NCBI RefSeq assembly: GCF_001729485.1
Contig: NZ_CP017157.1
Coordinates: 1,612,001-1,676,000 of the forward strand
Reading direction: 5' to 3'
DNA length: 64,000 nucleotides
Origin: Streptomyces lydicus
GTDB lineage: Bacteria > Actinomycetota > Actinomycetes > Streptomycetales > Streptomycetaceae
Made by a program: the position numbers and the translations under genes. The notes beneath the pieces are model-generated. The model was not told the origin of the DNA, ran no database searches, and saw only the letters and a program-made list of their open reading frames with translations. This document shows positions 41,614-50,835 of this stretch, piece by piece (position 1 is the first letter of the stretch; each line of letters opens with the position of its first letter).

Positions 41614-44346
41614 TCAGGCGTCGCCGCCGGCCTCACCCGCGTCGGCGGCCGCGACGTCCAGGAGCTGGTAGCGGTCGATCGCCTGCTTCAGCAGGGACCG
41701 GTCGACCTTGCCCTCCTTGGCGAGCTCGGTGAGCACGCTCAGGACGATGGACTGCGTGTCGATGTGGAAGAAGCGACGGGCCGCGCCGCGGGTGTCCGCG
41801 AAGCCGAAGCCGTCGGCACCCAGCGACTGGTAGGTGCCCGGCACCCAGCGCGCGATCTGGTCCGGAACGGAACGCATCCAGTCCGAGACCGCGACCGTCG
41901 GGCCCTCGGCGCCCTGGAGCTTCTGAGTCACGTACGGGACGCGCTGCTCCTCCTCCGGGTGCAGGAGGTTGTGCTCCTCGGCGTCCACCGCCTCCCGGCG
42001 CAGCTCGTTCCAGGAGGTCGCCGACCAGACGTCCGCCTTGACGTTCCACTCGTCCGCGAGGATCTGCTGGGCCTCGACGGCCCACGGCACGGCGACACCC
42101 GAGGCGAGGATCTGGGCGGCGTGCTCGCCCTTCTCGCCGGGCTTGACGCGGTGCAGACCCTTGAGGATGCCCTCGACGTCGACGTCGGCCGGCTCCGCGG
42201 GGTGCAGGATCGGCTCGTTGTAGACGGTGAGGTAGTAGAAGACGTCCTCGGAGTTCTCGCCGTACATCCGGCGCAGACCGTCCTTGACGATGTGCGCGAT
42301 CTCGTAGCCGTAGGCCGGGTCGTAGGCGACACAGGCCGGGTTGGTCGAGGCCAGCAGCTGGGAGTGGCCGTCGGCGTGCTGCAGGCCCTCACCGGTCAGC
42401 GTCGTACGGCCGGCGGTCGCGCCGAGCACGAAGCCGCGCGAGAGCTGGTCGGCCATCTGCCAGAACTGGTCGCCGGTGCGCTGGAACCCGAACATCGAGT
42501 AGAAGACGTAGACCGGGATCAGCGGCTCGCCGTGCGTGGCGTAGGCGGAGCCCGCCGCGATCAGCGAGGCGGTGCAGCCGGCCTCGGTGATGCCGTCGTG
42601 CAGCATCTGGCCGGTCGGCGACTCCTTGTAGGCCAGGAGCAGTTCGCGGTCGACCGACTCGTACTGCTGGCCCAGCGGGTTGTAGATCTTGGCCGACGGG
42701 AAGAACGCGTCCATACCGAAGGTGCGGTACTCGTCGGGGGCGATCGGCACGAAGCGCTTGCCGATCTCCTTGTCCCGCATGAGGTCCTTCAGCACCCGGA
42801 CGAACGCCATGGTCGTGGCGATCTTCTGCTGGCCCGAGCCCTTCTTGGCACCCGCGTACGCCTTGTCGTCCGGCAGTGCCAGCGGCTTGGCGCGCACGAC
42901 GCGGGTGGGGACATAGCCGCCCAGCGACTTGCGCCGGTCGTGCATGTACTGGATCTCTTCGGAGTCGCGGCCCGGGTGGTAGTACGGCGGCAGGCCGTCC
43001 TCCAGCTCCTTGTCCGGGATCGGCAGGTGCAGCCGGTCGCGGAAGCCCTTGAGGTCCTGGACGGTCAGCTTCTTCATCTGGTGGGTCGCGTTGCGGCCCT
43101 CGAAGTTCGGACCGAGCGTCCAGCCCTTGACGGTCTGCGCGAGGATCACCGTCGGCTGGCCCTTGTGGGCCTTGGCCGCCGCGTACGCCGCGTAGATCTT
43201 CTTGTGGTCGTGACCGCCGCGGCCCAGGTGCAGGATCTGGTCGTCGGTCATGTTCTCGACCATCGCCCGCAGGCGCTGGTCGTCACCGAAGAAGTGCTCA
43301 CGGATGTACGCGCCGGTCTCGGTCGCGTACGTCTGGAACTGGCCGTCGGGGGTGGTGTTCAGCTTGTTGACCAGGATGCCGTCGCGGTCCTGCGCGAGCA
43401 GCGGGTCCCAGCTGCGGTCCCACACCAGCTTGATGACGTTCCAGCCGGCGCCGCGGAACTGCGACTCCAGCTCCTGCATGATCTTGCCGTTGCCGCGGAC
43501 CGGGCCGTCCAGGCGCTGCAGGTTGCAGTTGACGACGAAGGTCAGGTTGTCCAGGCCCTCACGGGCGGCGATGGACAGCTGGCCGAGCGACTCCGGCTCG
43601 TCCATCTCGCCGTCGCCGAGGTAGGCCCACACGTGCGACTTGGAGGTGTCGGCGATGCCGCGCGCCTCCATGTAGCGGTTCATCCGGGCCTGGTAGATCG
43701 CGCCGAGCGGACCGAGGCCCATCGAGACGGTCGGGAACTCCCAGAAGTCCGGCATCAGCCGCGGGTGCGGGTAGCTGGACAGGCCGTGCGGGGCCTTCGA
43801 CTTCTCCTGGCGGAAGGCGTCGAGCTGCGCCTCGCTCAGTCGGTCGAGGAGGAACGCGCGGGCGTAGACACCGGGCGACGCGTGGCCCTGGAAGAAGATC
43901 TGGTCGCCGCCGTCGCCCTCGTCCTTGCCCCGGAAGAAGTGGTTGAAGCCCACGTCGTAGAGGGACGCCGAGGAGGCGAAGGTGGCGATGTGGCCGCCGA
44001 CCCCGATGCCCGGACGCTGGGCGCGGGACACCATGACGGCGGCGTTCCACCGGGTCGCGTTCAGGACCTTGCGCTCGATCTCCTCGTTGCCGGGGAAGAA
44101 CGGCTCGTCCTTGGTCGCGATGGTGTTGACGTAGTCCGTGCTGCGCATCTCGGGCACGGCCACACGCCTCTCCCGGGCGCGCTCGATCAGCCGCAGCATG
44201 AGATAGCGGGCACGTTCCCGGCCTCGCTCGTCGACAGCCGCGTCGAGCGAGTCGAGCCATTCCTGGGTCTCTTCGGGATCGAAGTCCGGGACCTGGCTGG
44301 GAAGGCCGCCAATGATGATCGGGTTTCGATCGGATCCGGAAGCCAC
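41614..44346 (-). CDS. aceE: Pyruvate dehydrogenase E1 component, homodimeric type
   Basis: 910 residues from GTG 44346 (ribosome site AAGGAA). This is the AceE-type E1 that decarboxylates pyruvate with thiamine diphosphate and acetylates the E2 lipoyl group. The ThDP motif begins [12 protein letters not shown] and ends near [32 protein letters not shown] and FFQGHASPG give active-site histidines. Pyrimidine-domain residues ([18 protein letters not shown]) and the C-terminal domain are complete. E2/E3 genes are not in the window. Head to head with DUF3052-AhpE, an arrangement also found in mycobacteria. Confidence 0.96.
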   Translation of the reverse strand: MASGSDRNPIIIGGLPSQVPDFDPEETQEWLDSLDAAVDERGRERARYLMLRLIERARERRVAVPEMRSTDYVNTIATKDEPFFPGNEEIERKVLNATRWNAAVMVSRAQRPGIGVGGHIATFASSASLYDVGFNHFFRGKDEGDGGDQIFFQGHASPGVYARAFLLDRLSEAQLDAFRQEKSKAPHGLSSYPHPRLMPDFWEFPTVSMGLGPLGAIYQARMNRYMEARGIADTSKSHVWAYLGDGEMDEPESLGQLSIAAREGLDNLTFVVNCNLQRLDGPVRGNGKIMQELESQFRGAGWNVIKLVWDRSWDPLLAQDRDGILVNKLNTTPDGQFQTYATETGAYIREHFFGDDQRLRAMVENMTDDQILHLGRGGHDHKKIYAAYAAAKAHKGQPTVILAQTVKGWTLGPNFEGRNATHQMKKLTVQDLKGFRDRLHLPIPDKELEDGLPPYYHPGRDSEEIQYMHDRRKSLGGYVPTRVVRAKPLALPDDKAYAGAKKGSGQQKIATTMAFVRVLKDLMRDKEIGKRFVPIAPDEYRTFGMDAFFPSAKIYNPLGQQYESVDRELLLAYKESPTGQMLHDGITEAGCTASLIAAGSAYATHGEPLIPVYVFYSMFGFQRTGDQFWQMADQLSRGFVLGATAGRTTLTGEGLQHADGHSQLLASTNPACVAYDPAYGYEIAHIVKDGLRRMYGENSEDVFYYLTVYNEPILHPAEPADVDVEGILKGLHRVKPGEKGEHAAQILASGVAVPWAVEAQQILADEWNVKADVWSATSWNELRREAVDAEEHNLLHPEEEQRVPYVTQKLQGAEGPTVAVSDWMRSVPDQIARWVPGTYQSLGADGFGFADTRGAARRFFHIDTQSIVLSVLTELAKEGKVDRSLLKQAIDRYQLLDVAAADAGEAGGDA

Positions 44347-44864
44347 GCTGTTCCTTCGTGTTCGGTTCGTGTCGTGCTCGGCACGCTATTGCTGCTGTGC
44401 ACGGGACGAATACGGTCTCTGCCTTGGTGTCGCGCCGTCTTCCATCGTGTACCGAGCCCCAGGGCTACGTCACCTCTACCGATGGGTAACCATCCGCTGA
44501 GAGATGGCGCTGAAAAGGCCGATTTCTCAGGTCGACCAAATCGCAACCATACGCCCATGTCGAAAGTGCTTCGCGTACGGTCGTGCGACCATCGAAAGGG
44601 GAAGCGGAAGCGGTCCGTCCGCCCCCCGAAGGGACCAGTCGCGCGCGACTACCCGATATACCCCCCAGAATGCTGTGGTGTGAATCACTTCAGCCTGTCC
44701 TGTCGGGGTCGCTGTTGCGGCGAGACGCCTCCAAACGTCACCGTTTCGGCGGTCTGGACCGCCGGGTACTTGCGCGATCCGCCCGGCCCGTGTGGACTAC
44801 GCCCAATGCTCCGCGCACGCGCGGAGTCCCCGAGCATTTCCCGAAACATGACAGGAGGCAATCC
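44347..44864. promoter_or_regulatory. Long divergent promoter region aceE / DUF3052
   Basis: 518 bases without a supported gene. Features seen: GATGG-GTAA-CCATC palindrome (44480-44493), an inverted repeat CTGAGA ... TCTCAG (44497-44502 and 44525-44530), CGATATACC (about 44662) as a possible -10 for the rightward gene, and AGGAGG (44852-44857) as its ribosome site. The length suggests complex control of aceE. Confidence 0.5.
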
Positions 44865-45296
44865 GTGAGCGCGACCGCGGACCACGCGGAGGAGCGGACC
44901 AACCCTGCCGCCAGGCTGGGGTTCGAGCCCGGACAGGTGGTCCAGGAGATCGGTTACGACGATGACGTCGATCAGGATCTTCGCGAAGGCATTGAGACCG
45001 TGACCGGCCAGGATCTCGTTGACGAGGACTACGACGACGTCTGTGACGTCGTGCTGCTGTGGTTCCGCGACGAGGACGGCGATCTCACGGACGCGCTGGT
45101 GGACGCCATCGGGCTGGTCGACGAGGGCGGGCACATCTTGCTGCTGACGCCGAAGACCGGCCGGGATGGCTACGTCGAGCCGAGCGACATCAATGAGGCC
45201 GCGCAGACCGCGGGTCTGTCCCAGACCAAGAGCATCAACGCGGGCAAGGACTGGGCCGGCAGCCGCTTGGTCACGCCCAAGGCCGGCAAGCGCTGA
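44865..45296 (+). CDS. DUF3052 protein, conserved partner of aceE/AhpE
   Basis: 143 residues from GTG 44865 with an ideal AGGAGG 7 bases upstream. Acidic, soluble protein (LGFEPGQVVQEIGYDDDVDQ, then VLLWFRDEDGDLTDALVDAI) of the DUF3052 family; the mycobacterial counterpart Rv2239c also lies between aceE and ahpE. No catalytic residues recognised. The central part resembles a small alpha/beta fold. The conserved neighbourhood suggests a role tied to pyruvate dehydrogenase or redox control, unproven. Confidence 0.88.
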   Translation: MSATADHAEERTNPAARLGFEPGQVVQEIGYDDDVDQDLREGIETVTGQDLVDEDYDDVCDVVLLWFRDEDGDLTDALVDAIGLVDEGGHILLLTPKTGRDGYVEPSDINEAAQTAGLSQTKSINAGKDWAGSRLVTPKAGKR

Positions 45297-45320
45297 GGCA
45301 CACCCCCTCGGCACGCGCCA

Positions 45321-45355
45321 CCGAGCCCTCTCCGCCTGTTCCGGAGGGGGCTCGG
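45321..45355 (+). terminator. Hairpin between DUF3052 and peroxiredoxin genes
   Basis: CCGAGCCCTCTCCG / CGGAGGGGGCTCGG, 14-bp stem with one G.T pair and 7-base loop, 25 bases past the DUF3052 stop. Confidence 0.75.
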
Positions 45356-45443
45356 CCCCGTTCCGTACGGGTTCCCCCGTGGTCCGGCTCTGCGCGTAGG
45401 GTTGGTCGCGTTCTGTTGAGCGTGAGCGGAAGGGAAGCACCCC

Positions 45444-45902
45444 ATGGCGATCGAGGTCGGCACGAAGGCTCCGGATTTCGAGCTGAAGAACCAGCACGGT
45501 GAGCTGGTCAAGCTCTCCGACTTCCGCGGCGAGAAGGCCGTCGTCCTCCTCTTCTACCCCTTCGCCTTCACCGGCGTGTGCACCGGCGAGCTGTGCGCGC
45601 TCCGGGACGAGCTGCCGAAGTTCGTCAACGACGACGTCCAGCTGCTGGCCGTCTCCAACGACTCCCCCTTCTCGCTGCGCGTCTTCGCCGAGCAGGAGGG
45701 CCTGGAGTACCCGCTGCTGTCCGACTTCTGGCCGCACGGCGAGGCATCCCGGGCGTACGGCGTCTTCGACGAGGAGAAGGGCTGCGCGGTGCGCGGCACG
45801 TTCATCATCGACAAGGAGGGCGTGGTGCGCTGGACCGTCGTCAACGGCCTCCCCGACGCCCGCGACCTGAACGAGTACGTCAAGGCCCTCGACACCCTCT
45901 GA
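45444..45902 (+). CDS. ahpE: AhpE-type peroxiredoxin
   Basis: 152 residues. Peroxidatic C46 in the motif PFAFTGVCTGELC (P39-x6-C46) with a second cysteine C51 five residues later; Arg in the later strand (GCAVRGTFIID) completes the active site. Matches one-cysteine-type AhpE of actinobacteria, reduced by mycothiol/mycoredoxin. Ribosome site GGAAGGGAAG. Cytosolic peroxide and peroxynitrite scavenger. Follows DUF3052, as in mycobacteria. Confidence 0.93.
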   Translation: MAIEVGTKAPDFELKNQHGELVKLSDFRGEKAVVLLFYPFAFTGVCTGELCALRDELPKFVNDDVQLLAVSNDSPFSLRVFAEQEGLEYPLLSDFWPHGEASRAYGVFDEEKGCAVRGTFIIDKEGVVRWTVVNGLPDARDLNEYVKALDTL

Positions 45903-45997
45903 GCCGCCCCGCGGTTCCGTGCGCCCCCGGCGTCCGCATGGCCGACATCCACAGTGATCCAGGTGCGATTTCTGCAATCGGTGGGAACCGGTCACTA

Positions 45998-46015
45998 GGA
46001 TCAATTCGTTGATCC
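45998..46015 (+). promoter_or_regulatory. TTCG-tetraloop hairpin in front of first terD
   Basis: GGATCAA-TTCG-TTGATCC, a perfect 7-bp stem with an ultra-stable UUCG loop, 61-78 bases upstream of the terD start. TAGGAT (45996-46001) overlaps its left arm and may be the -10 box. It could be an operator or a 5'-end RNA hairpin. Confidence 0.5.
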
Positions 46016-46075
46016 GATGCCATGCACGATGGGGGCGCACATGTTTACGTACCCCTCGAATCTATGGGAGGACTC

Positions 46076-46651
46076 GTGGGAGTCAGCCTCAGCAAGGGCG
46101 GCAACGTCTCGCTGACGAAGGAAGCCCCCAATCTGACCGCTGTCGTCGTCGGTCTGGGCTGGGACGCGCGCACGACCACCGGTACGGACTTCGACCTGGA
46201 CGCCAGCGCCCTGCTGACGAACGACCAGGGCAAGGTGGCCAACGACCAGAACTTCGTGTTCTTCAACAACCTGAAGAGCCCGGACGGTTCGGTCGAGCAC
46301 ACCGGCGACAACATCACCGGTGAGGGCGAGGGCGACGACGAGCAGATCAAGGTCAACCTGGCCGCCGTGCCGGCCGATGTCGCCAAGATCGTCTTCCCGG
46401 TGTCGATCTACGACGCCGAGACCCGCCAGCAGAGCTTCGGCCAGGTCCGCAACGCCTTCATCCGCGTGGTCAACCAGGCCGACAACAACGAGCTGGCGCG
46501 CTACGACCTGAGCGAGGACGCCTCGACCGAGACCGCCATGGTCTTCGGCGAGCTGTACCGCAACGGTGCCGAGTGGAAGTTCCGGGCCATCGGCCAGGGC
46601 TACGCCTCGGGTCTGCGCGGCATCGCGCAGGACTTCGGCGTCAACGTCTGA
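46076..46651 (+). CDS. terD: TerD-family tellurium-resistance/stress protein
   Basis: 191 residues from GTG 46076 (ribosome site GGAGG), start matching the standard [17 protein letters not shown]. Calcium-binding TerD domain with GLGWDAR and FDLDASA, then [15 protein letters not shown], whose acidic loop binds Ca2+. Cytosolic. TerD proteins work with TerB/TerC-type proteins at the membrane in resistance to tellurite, phage and oxidative stress; in Streptomyces they also affect differentiation. The next gene is a close paralogue, so this is a tandem duplication. Confidence 0.95.
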   Translation: MGVSLSKGGNVSLTKEAPNLTAVVVGLGWDARTTTGTDFDLDASALLTNDQGKVANDQNFVFFNNLKSPDGSVEHTGDNITGEGEGDDEQIKVNLAAVPADVAKIVFPVSIYDAETRQQSFGQVRNAFIRVVNQADNNELARYDLSEDASTETAMVFGELYRNGAEWKFRAIGQGYASGLRGIAQDFGVNV

Positions 46652-46830
46652 GCGACCGGATCCCATCCGATCGCCGGCCTCCGGGCCCGCCGCCGCGGCG
46701 GCGGGCCCGCGCCGAGCAGTGACCGCGTCCGGCGCCGTACCCCCCGAGGGGAGTGCGGCGCCGGAGGTGCTTGAAGGGAGACGGGCCGCGCCGGGCGCGG
46801 CCCGTACCGACACCGGGGAGGAAGCGAACG

Positions 46831-47406
46831 ATGACCGTCACACTCGCCAAGGGGGGCAATGTCTCCCTGTCCAAGGCCGCGCCGAATCTCACGCAGATCA
46901 TGGTCGGCCTCGGCTGGGACGCACGGTCCACGACCGGAGCGCCCTTCGACCTCGACGCCAGCGCGCTGCTGTGCCGGTCGGGCCGGGTGCTGGGGGACGA
47001 GTACTTCGTCTTCTACAACAACCTCAAGAGCCCCGAGGGCTCCGTCGAGCACACCGGGGACAACCTCACGGGCGAGGGGGAGGGCGACGACGAGTCGCTC
47101 CTGCTGGACCTCTCGCAGGTGCCCGAGCAGGTCGACAAGATCGTTTTTCCGGTCTCGATCCACGAGGCCGAGGCGCGCGGGCAGAGCTTCGGACAGGTCA
47201 GCAATGCCTTCATCCGCGTCGTCAATCAGGCCGACGGGAGCGAGCTCGCCCGGTACGACCTCAGTGAGGACGCCGCCGGCGAAACCGCGATGATCTTCGG
47301 CGAGGTCTACCGCCACAACGGCGAATGGAAGTTCCGGGCGGTAGGACAGGGGTACGCGTCGGGTCTTCGGGGCATCGCTCTAGACTTCGGGGTCAACGTT
47401 TCGTAA
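46831..47406 (+). CDS. terD: TerD-family protein, second tandem copy
   Basis: 191 residues from ATG 46831 (ribosome site GGGGAGGAA). About 70% identical by eye to the preceding TerD, with all Ca2+-site segments kept ([31 protein letters not shown]). Distinctive changes: a Cys in ALLCRSGRV and a more hydrophobic [12 protein letters not shown]. It is the second gene of the ter run; DUF475 follows after 52 bases. Confidence 0.95.
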   Translation: MTVTLAKGGNVSLSKAAPNLTQIMVGLGWDARSTTGAPFDLDASALLCRSGRVLGDEYFVFYNNLKSPEGSVEHTGDNLTGEGEGDDESLLLDLSQVPEQVDKIVFPVSIHEAEARGQSFGQVSNAFIRVVNQADGSELARYDLSEDAAGETAMIFGEVYRHNGEWKFRAVGQGYASGLRGIALDFGVNVS

Positions 47407-47458
47407 AGCGCCGCGCGCTGCGCGCGGGGGGCCCACACAGCGAGGGATTGGGTAGGCA

Positions 47459-48601
47459 GTGCTCCTGAAAACCTTTGGGTGGTCGTTCGCCATCACGGTG
47501 GTCGGCCTCGTCGTCGCCGGCGTGCTCTGGGGGTGGCAGGGGCTCGCGATCGTCGGGATCCTGTCCATCCTGGAGATCTCGCTCTCGTTCGACAACGCGG
47601 TCATCAACGCGGGCATCCTGCGCAAGATGAACGCCTTCTGGCAAAAGATCTTCCTCACCGTCGGCATTCTCATCGCGGTATTCGGCATGCGGCTGGTGTT
47701 CCCGGTCGTCATTGTCGCGATCACCGCGAAACTGGGGCCGATCGAGGCGGTCAAGCTCGCCATCAACGACAAGGCGCATTACCAGGAACTGGTCACCAGC
47801 GCCCACCCGGCCATCGCGGCCTTCGGCGGGATGTTCCTGCTGATGATCTTCCTCGACTTCATCTTCGAGGAGCGCGACTACAAGTGGCTGGCGTGGATCG
47901 AGAAGCCCATGGCCAAGATGGGCAAGCTGGACATGCTGTCCGTGATCATCGCGCTGGTCGTCCTGCTGGTGAGCGCGATGACGCTGGCCACCGACGTGGC
48001 GCACGGCGGCGGTGACAAGACCGCCACCGTCCTGCTGGCCGGCGTGGCGGGTCTGATCACGTACCTGGTCGTCGGCGGGATCTCCGGCTACTTCGAGGAC
48101 AAGCTCGACGAGGACGACGAGGACGAGGACGAGGAAGGCGAGGCCACCGACGCGGCGGCTCCCGTGGCGAACGGTGCCGGCTCGGCGCTCGGCCTGGCGG
48201 GCAAGGCCGCGTTCTTCATGTTCCTCTACCTGGAGGTCATCGACGCGTCCTTCTCCTTCGACGGTGTCATCGGCGCGTTCGCCATCACCAACGACATCTT
48301 CATGATGGCGCTGGGCCTGGGCATCGGTGCGATGTACATCCGCTCGCTGACCGTCTTCCTGGTCCGCAAGGGGACGCTGGACGACTACGTCTATCTGGAG
48401 CACGGTGCGCACTACGCGATCGGTGCGCTGGCCGTCATCCTGCTGATCACGATCAGGTACGAGGTCAGCGAGGTCATCACCGGCCTGATCGGTATCGTGC
48501 TCATCGGCCTGTCCTTCGCCTCGTCCGTCGTGCGGAACCGGCGTGAGGGCAAGCCGGGCGACACGTCGGGAACGAAGGCGGAAGTCACGTCCGGAGTGTG
48601 A
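47459..48601 (+). CDS. DUF475/TerC-like integral membrane protein
   Basis: 380 residues from GTG 47459 (MLLKTFGWSFAITVVGL). Around nine to ten membrane helices with two conserved intramembrane acidic motifs, E39-x5-D45 in LEISLSFDNAVINA and E259-x2-D262-x5-D268 in LEVIDASFSFDGVIGAF, the hallmark of the TerC/Alx/YkoY metal-transport-like superfamily. A very acidic cytoplasmic loop (residues 213-231, DEDDEDEDEEGE) could bind divalent metals. Likely the membrane partner of the TerD proteins, perhaps exporting manganese as TerC-family members do. Confidence 0.9.
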   Translation: MLLKTFGWSFAITVVGLVVAGVLWGWQGLAIVGILSILEISLSFDNAVINAGILRKMNAFWQKIFLTVGILIAVFGMRLVFPVVIVAITAKLGPIEAVKLAINDKAHYQELVTSAHPAIAAFGGMFLLMIFLDFIFEERDYKWLAWIEKPMAKMGKLDMLSVIIALVVLLVSAMTLATDVAHGGGDKTATVLLAGVAGLITYLVVGGISGYFEDKLDEDDEDEDEEGEATDAAAPVANGAGSALGLAGKAAFFMFLYLEVIDASFSFDGVIGAFAITNDIFMMALGLGIGAMYIRSLTVFLVRKGTLDDYVYLEHGAHYAIGALAVILLITIRYEVSEVITGLIGIVLIGLSFASSVVRNRREGKPGDTSGTKAEVTSGV

Positions 48602-48628
48602 CGCGGCGCTGATTGAGGAACGCTCTCT

Positions 48629-48667
48629 GCGGGGCGGCCCTGAGGTCCAGACCTCGGGCCGCCCCGC
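48629..48667 (+). terminator. Terminator after DUF475 gene
   Basis: GCGGGGCGGCCCTGAGGT / ACCTCGGGCCGCCCCGC, 17 bp with one bulge and a 4-base loop. The decamer GCGCTGATTG occurs on both sides (48606 and 48666). Confidence 0.88.
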
Positions 48668-48699
48668 GCTGATTGGGGCCGAGCGATGGGGTGGGCAAG

Positions 48700-49443
48700 G
48701 TGTCGTTCCTGGGGAATCTGTGGCGCGGTGGCGCGCAGAAGTACGACTTCGACAGTGGCGGGGCGTCCTACGTCGTCGAGCTGACCAAACGCAGTCCGGT
48801 CATCTCGCTGACCAAACAGGGCGCGGCCTCCGGCCATCTGCGGGTCAATCTGCACTGGCAGATGCGGACCTCCGACCTCCACGAGCGGGGCGGACAGGGC
48901 AGGGGCGGGCTGCTGCGGCACCCGGGCAAGCTGTTCAAGCCCGAGGTCGTCCAGGCGCAGGGACCGGCCGTGGTCAACGTCGACCTCGACCTGGCCTGCC
49001 TGTACGAGCTGAAGGACGGCACCAAGGGCGTGGCGCAGCCGCTGGGCAACTTCCTGGGGGACCTCAACGGGCCGCCGTTCGTCCAGCTCAGCGGCGACGA
49101 CCGGTTCGGTTCGGGGTCCGGCGAGACGCTGTACATCAACCTGGACCACCGCGACGAGATCAAGCGGTGCCTGATCTTCGTCTACATCTACGACGGCACG
49201 CCGGCCTTCGACCGTACGCATGCCGTCGTGACGCTCTACCCGAGCAGCGGGCCGCGGGTGGAGGTCAAGCTGGACGAGCGGGCGCCGCAGGCCCGGTCCT
49301 GTGCCGTGTTCATGCTGGACAACACCAAGGGCGAGCTGACGGTGCGCCGCGAGGTGAAGTACGTCTACGGCTTCCAGGCGGAGTTGGACCGGCTGTACGG
49401 CTGGGGACTGCAGTGGGGCCGGGGCTACAAGTCGAAGGTCTGA
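48700..49443 (+). CDS. TerD-superfamily protein (diverged)
   Basis: 247 residues from GTG 48700 (MSFLGNLWRGGAQKYDF). A diverged TerD-fold protein: VELTKRSPVISLTKQG replaces the [10 protein letters not shown] start, VNVDLDLACLYELKDGTKG takes the place of FDLDASALL, and the C-terminus (GWGLQWGRGYKSKV) is unlike TerD. Acidic metal ligands are partly kept. A basic insertion (QGRGGLLRHPGKLFKP) is specific to it. Same direction as the ter run; function presumably in the Ter membrane complex. Confidence 0.82.
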   Translation: MSFLGNLWRGGAQKYDFDSGGASYVVELTKRSPVISLTKQGAASGHLRVNLHWQMRTSDLHERGGQGRGGLLRHPGKLFKPEVVQAQGPAVVNVDLDLACLYELKDGTKGVAQPLGNFLGDLNGPPFVQLSGDDRFGSGSGETLYINLDHRDEIKRCLIFVYIYDGTPAFDRTHAVVTLYPSSGPRVEVKLDERAPQARSCAVFMLDNTKGELTVRREVKYVYGFQAELDRLYGWGLQWGRGYKSKV

Positions 49444-49488
49444 CGCCCGTCCCGTGCTCCCGCGTCCCCTCGCCGGGCGCGGCCGCCG

Positions 49489-50619
49489 CTACCGGCGCTG
49501 GAACTGCGGCCCCTGGGGCGGCAGCACGAACGACGGGTCCGGGACGAACGGCTGCTGCGGCACCGGGTGGCCGTACGTCGGGGCCGGGTAGGGCGGCTGC
49601 TGCGGGTAGCCGTAGGTCGGCGGCGGCTGCTGGGGCTGGTAGGCGGGCGGCGGCCCGGGGTAGCCGTAGCCGGGCTGGGCCGGGGGCTGCGTGGGCGGCG
49701 GCGGAACGTTCTGCGGGTAGCCGTAGCCGCCGTTCGTGGGCGGGGGCACCGGGGCGGCAGCGGCGGCCGGGGGCAGCGGCGCGGAGGAGAACGGCTCCGG
49801 CATCGCGTCCGGTACGTGCTGGGTGACGGCCTCGGGGTCCGCGGTCGGCCGGCCCTGCGGATGCCCCGCGGAGGGCGGGCCGGAAGCCTCTTCGGGCCAG
49901 GCGCTCGGGGGCGGGGTCGTCGGCGCGGCGGAGCCGGTGGGGGAGGAGTCGGCGGGTTCGTTCCGCGCGGGGGCGGGCATGGCCTCCGTGGGCTCCGAGT
50001 CGGGCGGCACCGGCGCCGGGTCCGCCGCGGCCGCCGGGGCGCCGTCCGTGCTGTCCGCGCCCTCCACGGCGTCGCCGTTCTCCTCCACCGCGATCCCGAA
50101 CTCGGTCGCCAGGCCGACCAGTCCGCTCTCGTACCCCTGCCCCAGGGCGCGGAACTTCCAGCCCGTGGCGCGGCGGTACAACTCCCCGCAGATCATGGCC
50201 GTCTCGTCGCCGGTCTCCGCCACTACGTCGAAGACCGCAAGCGGCTCGCCCTCGGTCTCGGCCGCGTCGTACAGCAGGACACGCAGATCCGTTACGCCCG
50301 CGAAGGCGCCGCCGTCCGACGACGCGGCGAGCACGACCCGGTCGACCGAGGGGTCCAGCGTGGCCAGGTCCGCCTCGATGGTGTCGGTGAGGCTGTCGGC
50401 CACCTGGGTCTTGGGCAGGTACCGCACCAGTCCGCTGGGGTGCCGCGGCTGGTTGTAGAAGACGAAGTCCTCGTCGGAGCGCACGCGGCCCTCGGGACCC
50501 ACCAGCAGGGCCGAAGCATCGACATCGGGGACGCCGGCGCCGGGGGTCCAGCGCAGGACGGCCCGGACGGCGGTGGCGTCGAGGGGTACGTTCGACCCTT
50601 TCAGCATCGCGTGCGTCAT
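49489..50619 (-). CDS. TerD-domain protein with long Pro-rich C-terminal tail
   Basis: 376 residues from ATG 50619 (MTHAMLKGSNVPL). Residues 1-180 are a TerD domain (VPDVDASALLVGPEGR, FYNQPRHPSGLVRY, GETAMICGELYRR-like). Residues 185-376 are a disordered Ala/Pro/Gln tail with YGYPQ, PPPTYGYPQQP and related repeats ending QFQRR. The Ca2+ site is weaker than in the tandem TerDs. The tail may mediate phase separation or binding of partner Ter proteins. Divergent to the lyase/PRTase operon. Confidence 0.88.
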   Translation of the reverse strand: MTHAMLKGSNVPLDATAVRAVLRWTPGAGVPDVDASALLVGPEGRVRSDEDFVFYNQPRHPSGLVRYLPKTQVADSLTDTIEADLATLDPSVDRVVLAASSDGGAFAGVTDLRVLLYDAAETEGEPLAVFDVVAETGDETAMICGELYRRATGWKFRALGQGYESGLVGLATEFGIAVEENGDAVEGADSTDGAPAAAADPAPVPPDSEPTEAMPAPARNEPADSSPTGSAAPTTPPPSAWPEEASGPPSAGHPQGRPTADPEAVTQHVPDAMPEPFSSAPLPPAAAAAPVPPPTNGGYGYPQNVPPPPTQPPAQPGYGYPGPPPAYQPQQPPPTYGYPQQPPYPAPTYGHPVPQQPFVPDPSFVLPPQGPQFQRR

Positions 50620-50835
50620 GCCGCAATCCTGCCTTCCCTGCGGTCGCGGCGACAACGCGGGGCCCGTGAGCCGCGCAGCGGCACCCCCGCGGACACCCGG
50701 GCGGCGCGCGTGGGTCACGTGATTTTCACGCACGCGGGAACTATCCACACCCCCACACACGTACGATTACCGGCTGGATCCAGACAGCGAGACGCAGCGG
50801 GGGTGCCCGGGTCCCGCATGTATTCGGGGAGTTGT

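Noticed and set aside
44490..44535. CTGAGA ... TCTCAG element resembling part of a TPP riboswitch upstream of aceE
   Set aside because: Only the CTGAGA word fits; the conserved 3' TPP core is absent and the element is on the wrong strand for aceE.
41062..44868. 1268-codon open frame antisense to aceE
   Set aside because: Codon-position shadow in high-GC DNA; the minus strand carries a complete 910-residue pyruvate dehydrogenase.
45983..46010. SigR-like promoter (GGGAAC ... CGTT) before terD
   Set aside because: The spacing of GGAAC to GTT is 19 rather than the expected 18 and the -35 is GGAAC not GGAAT; not convincing.
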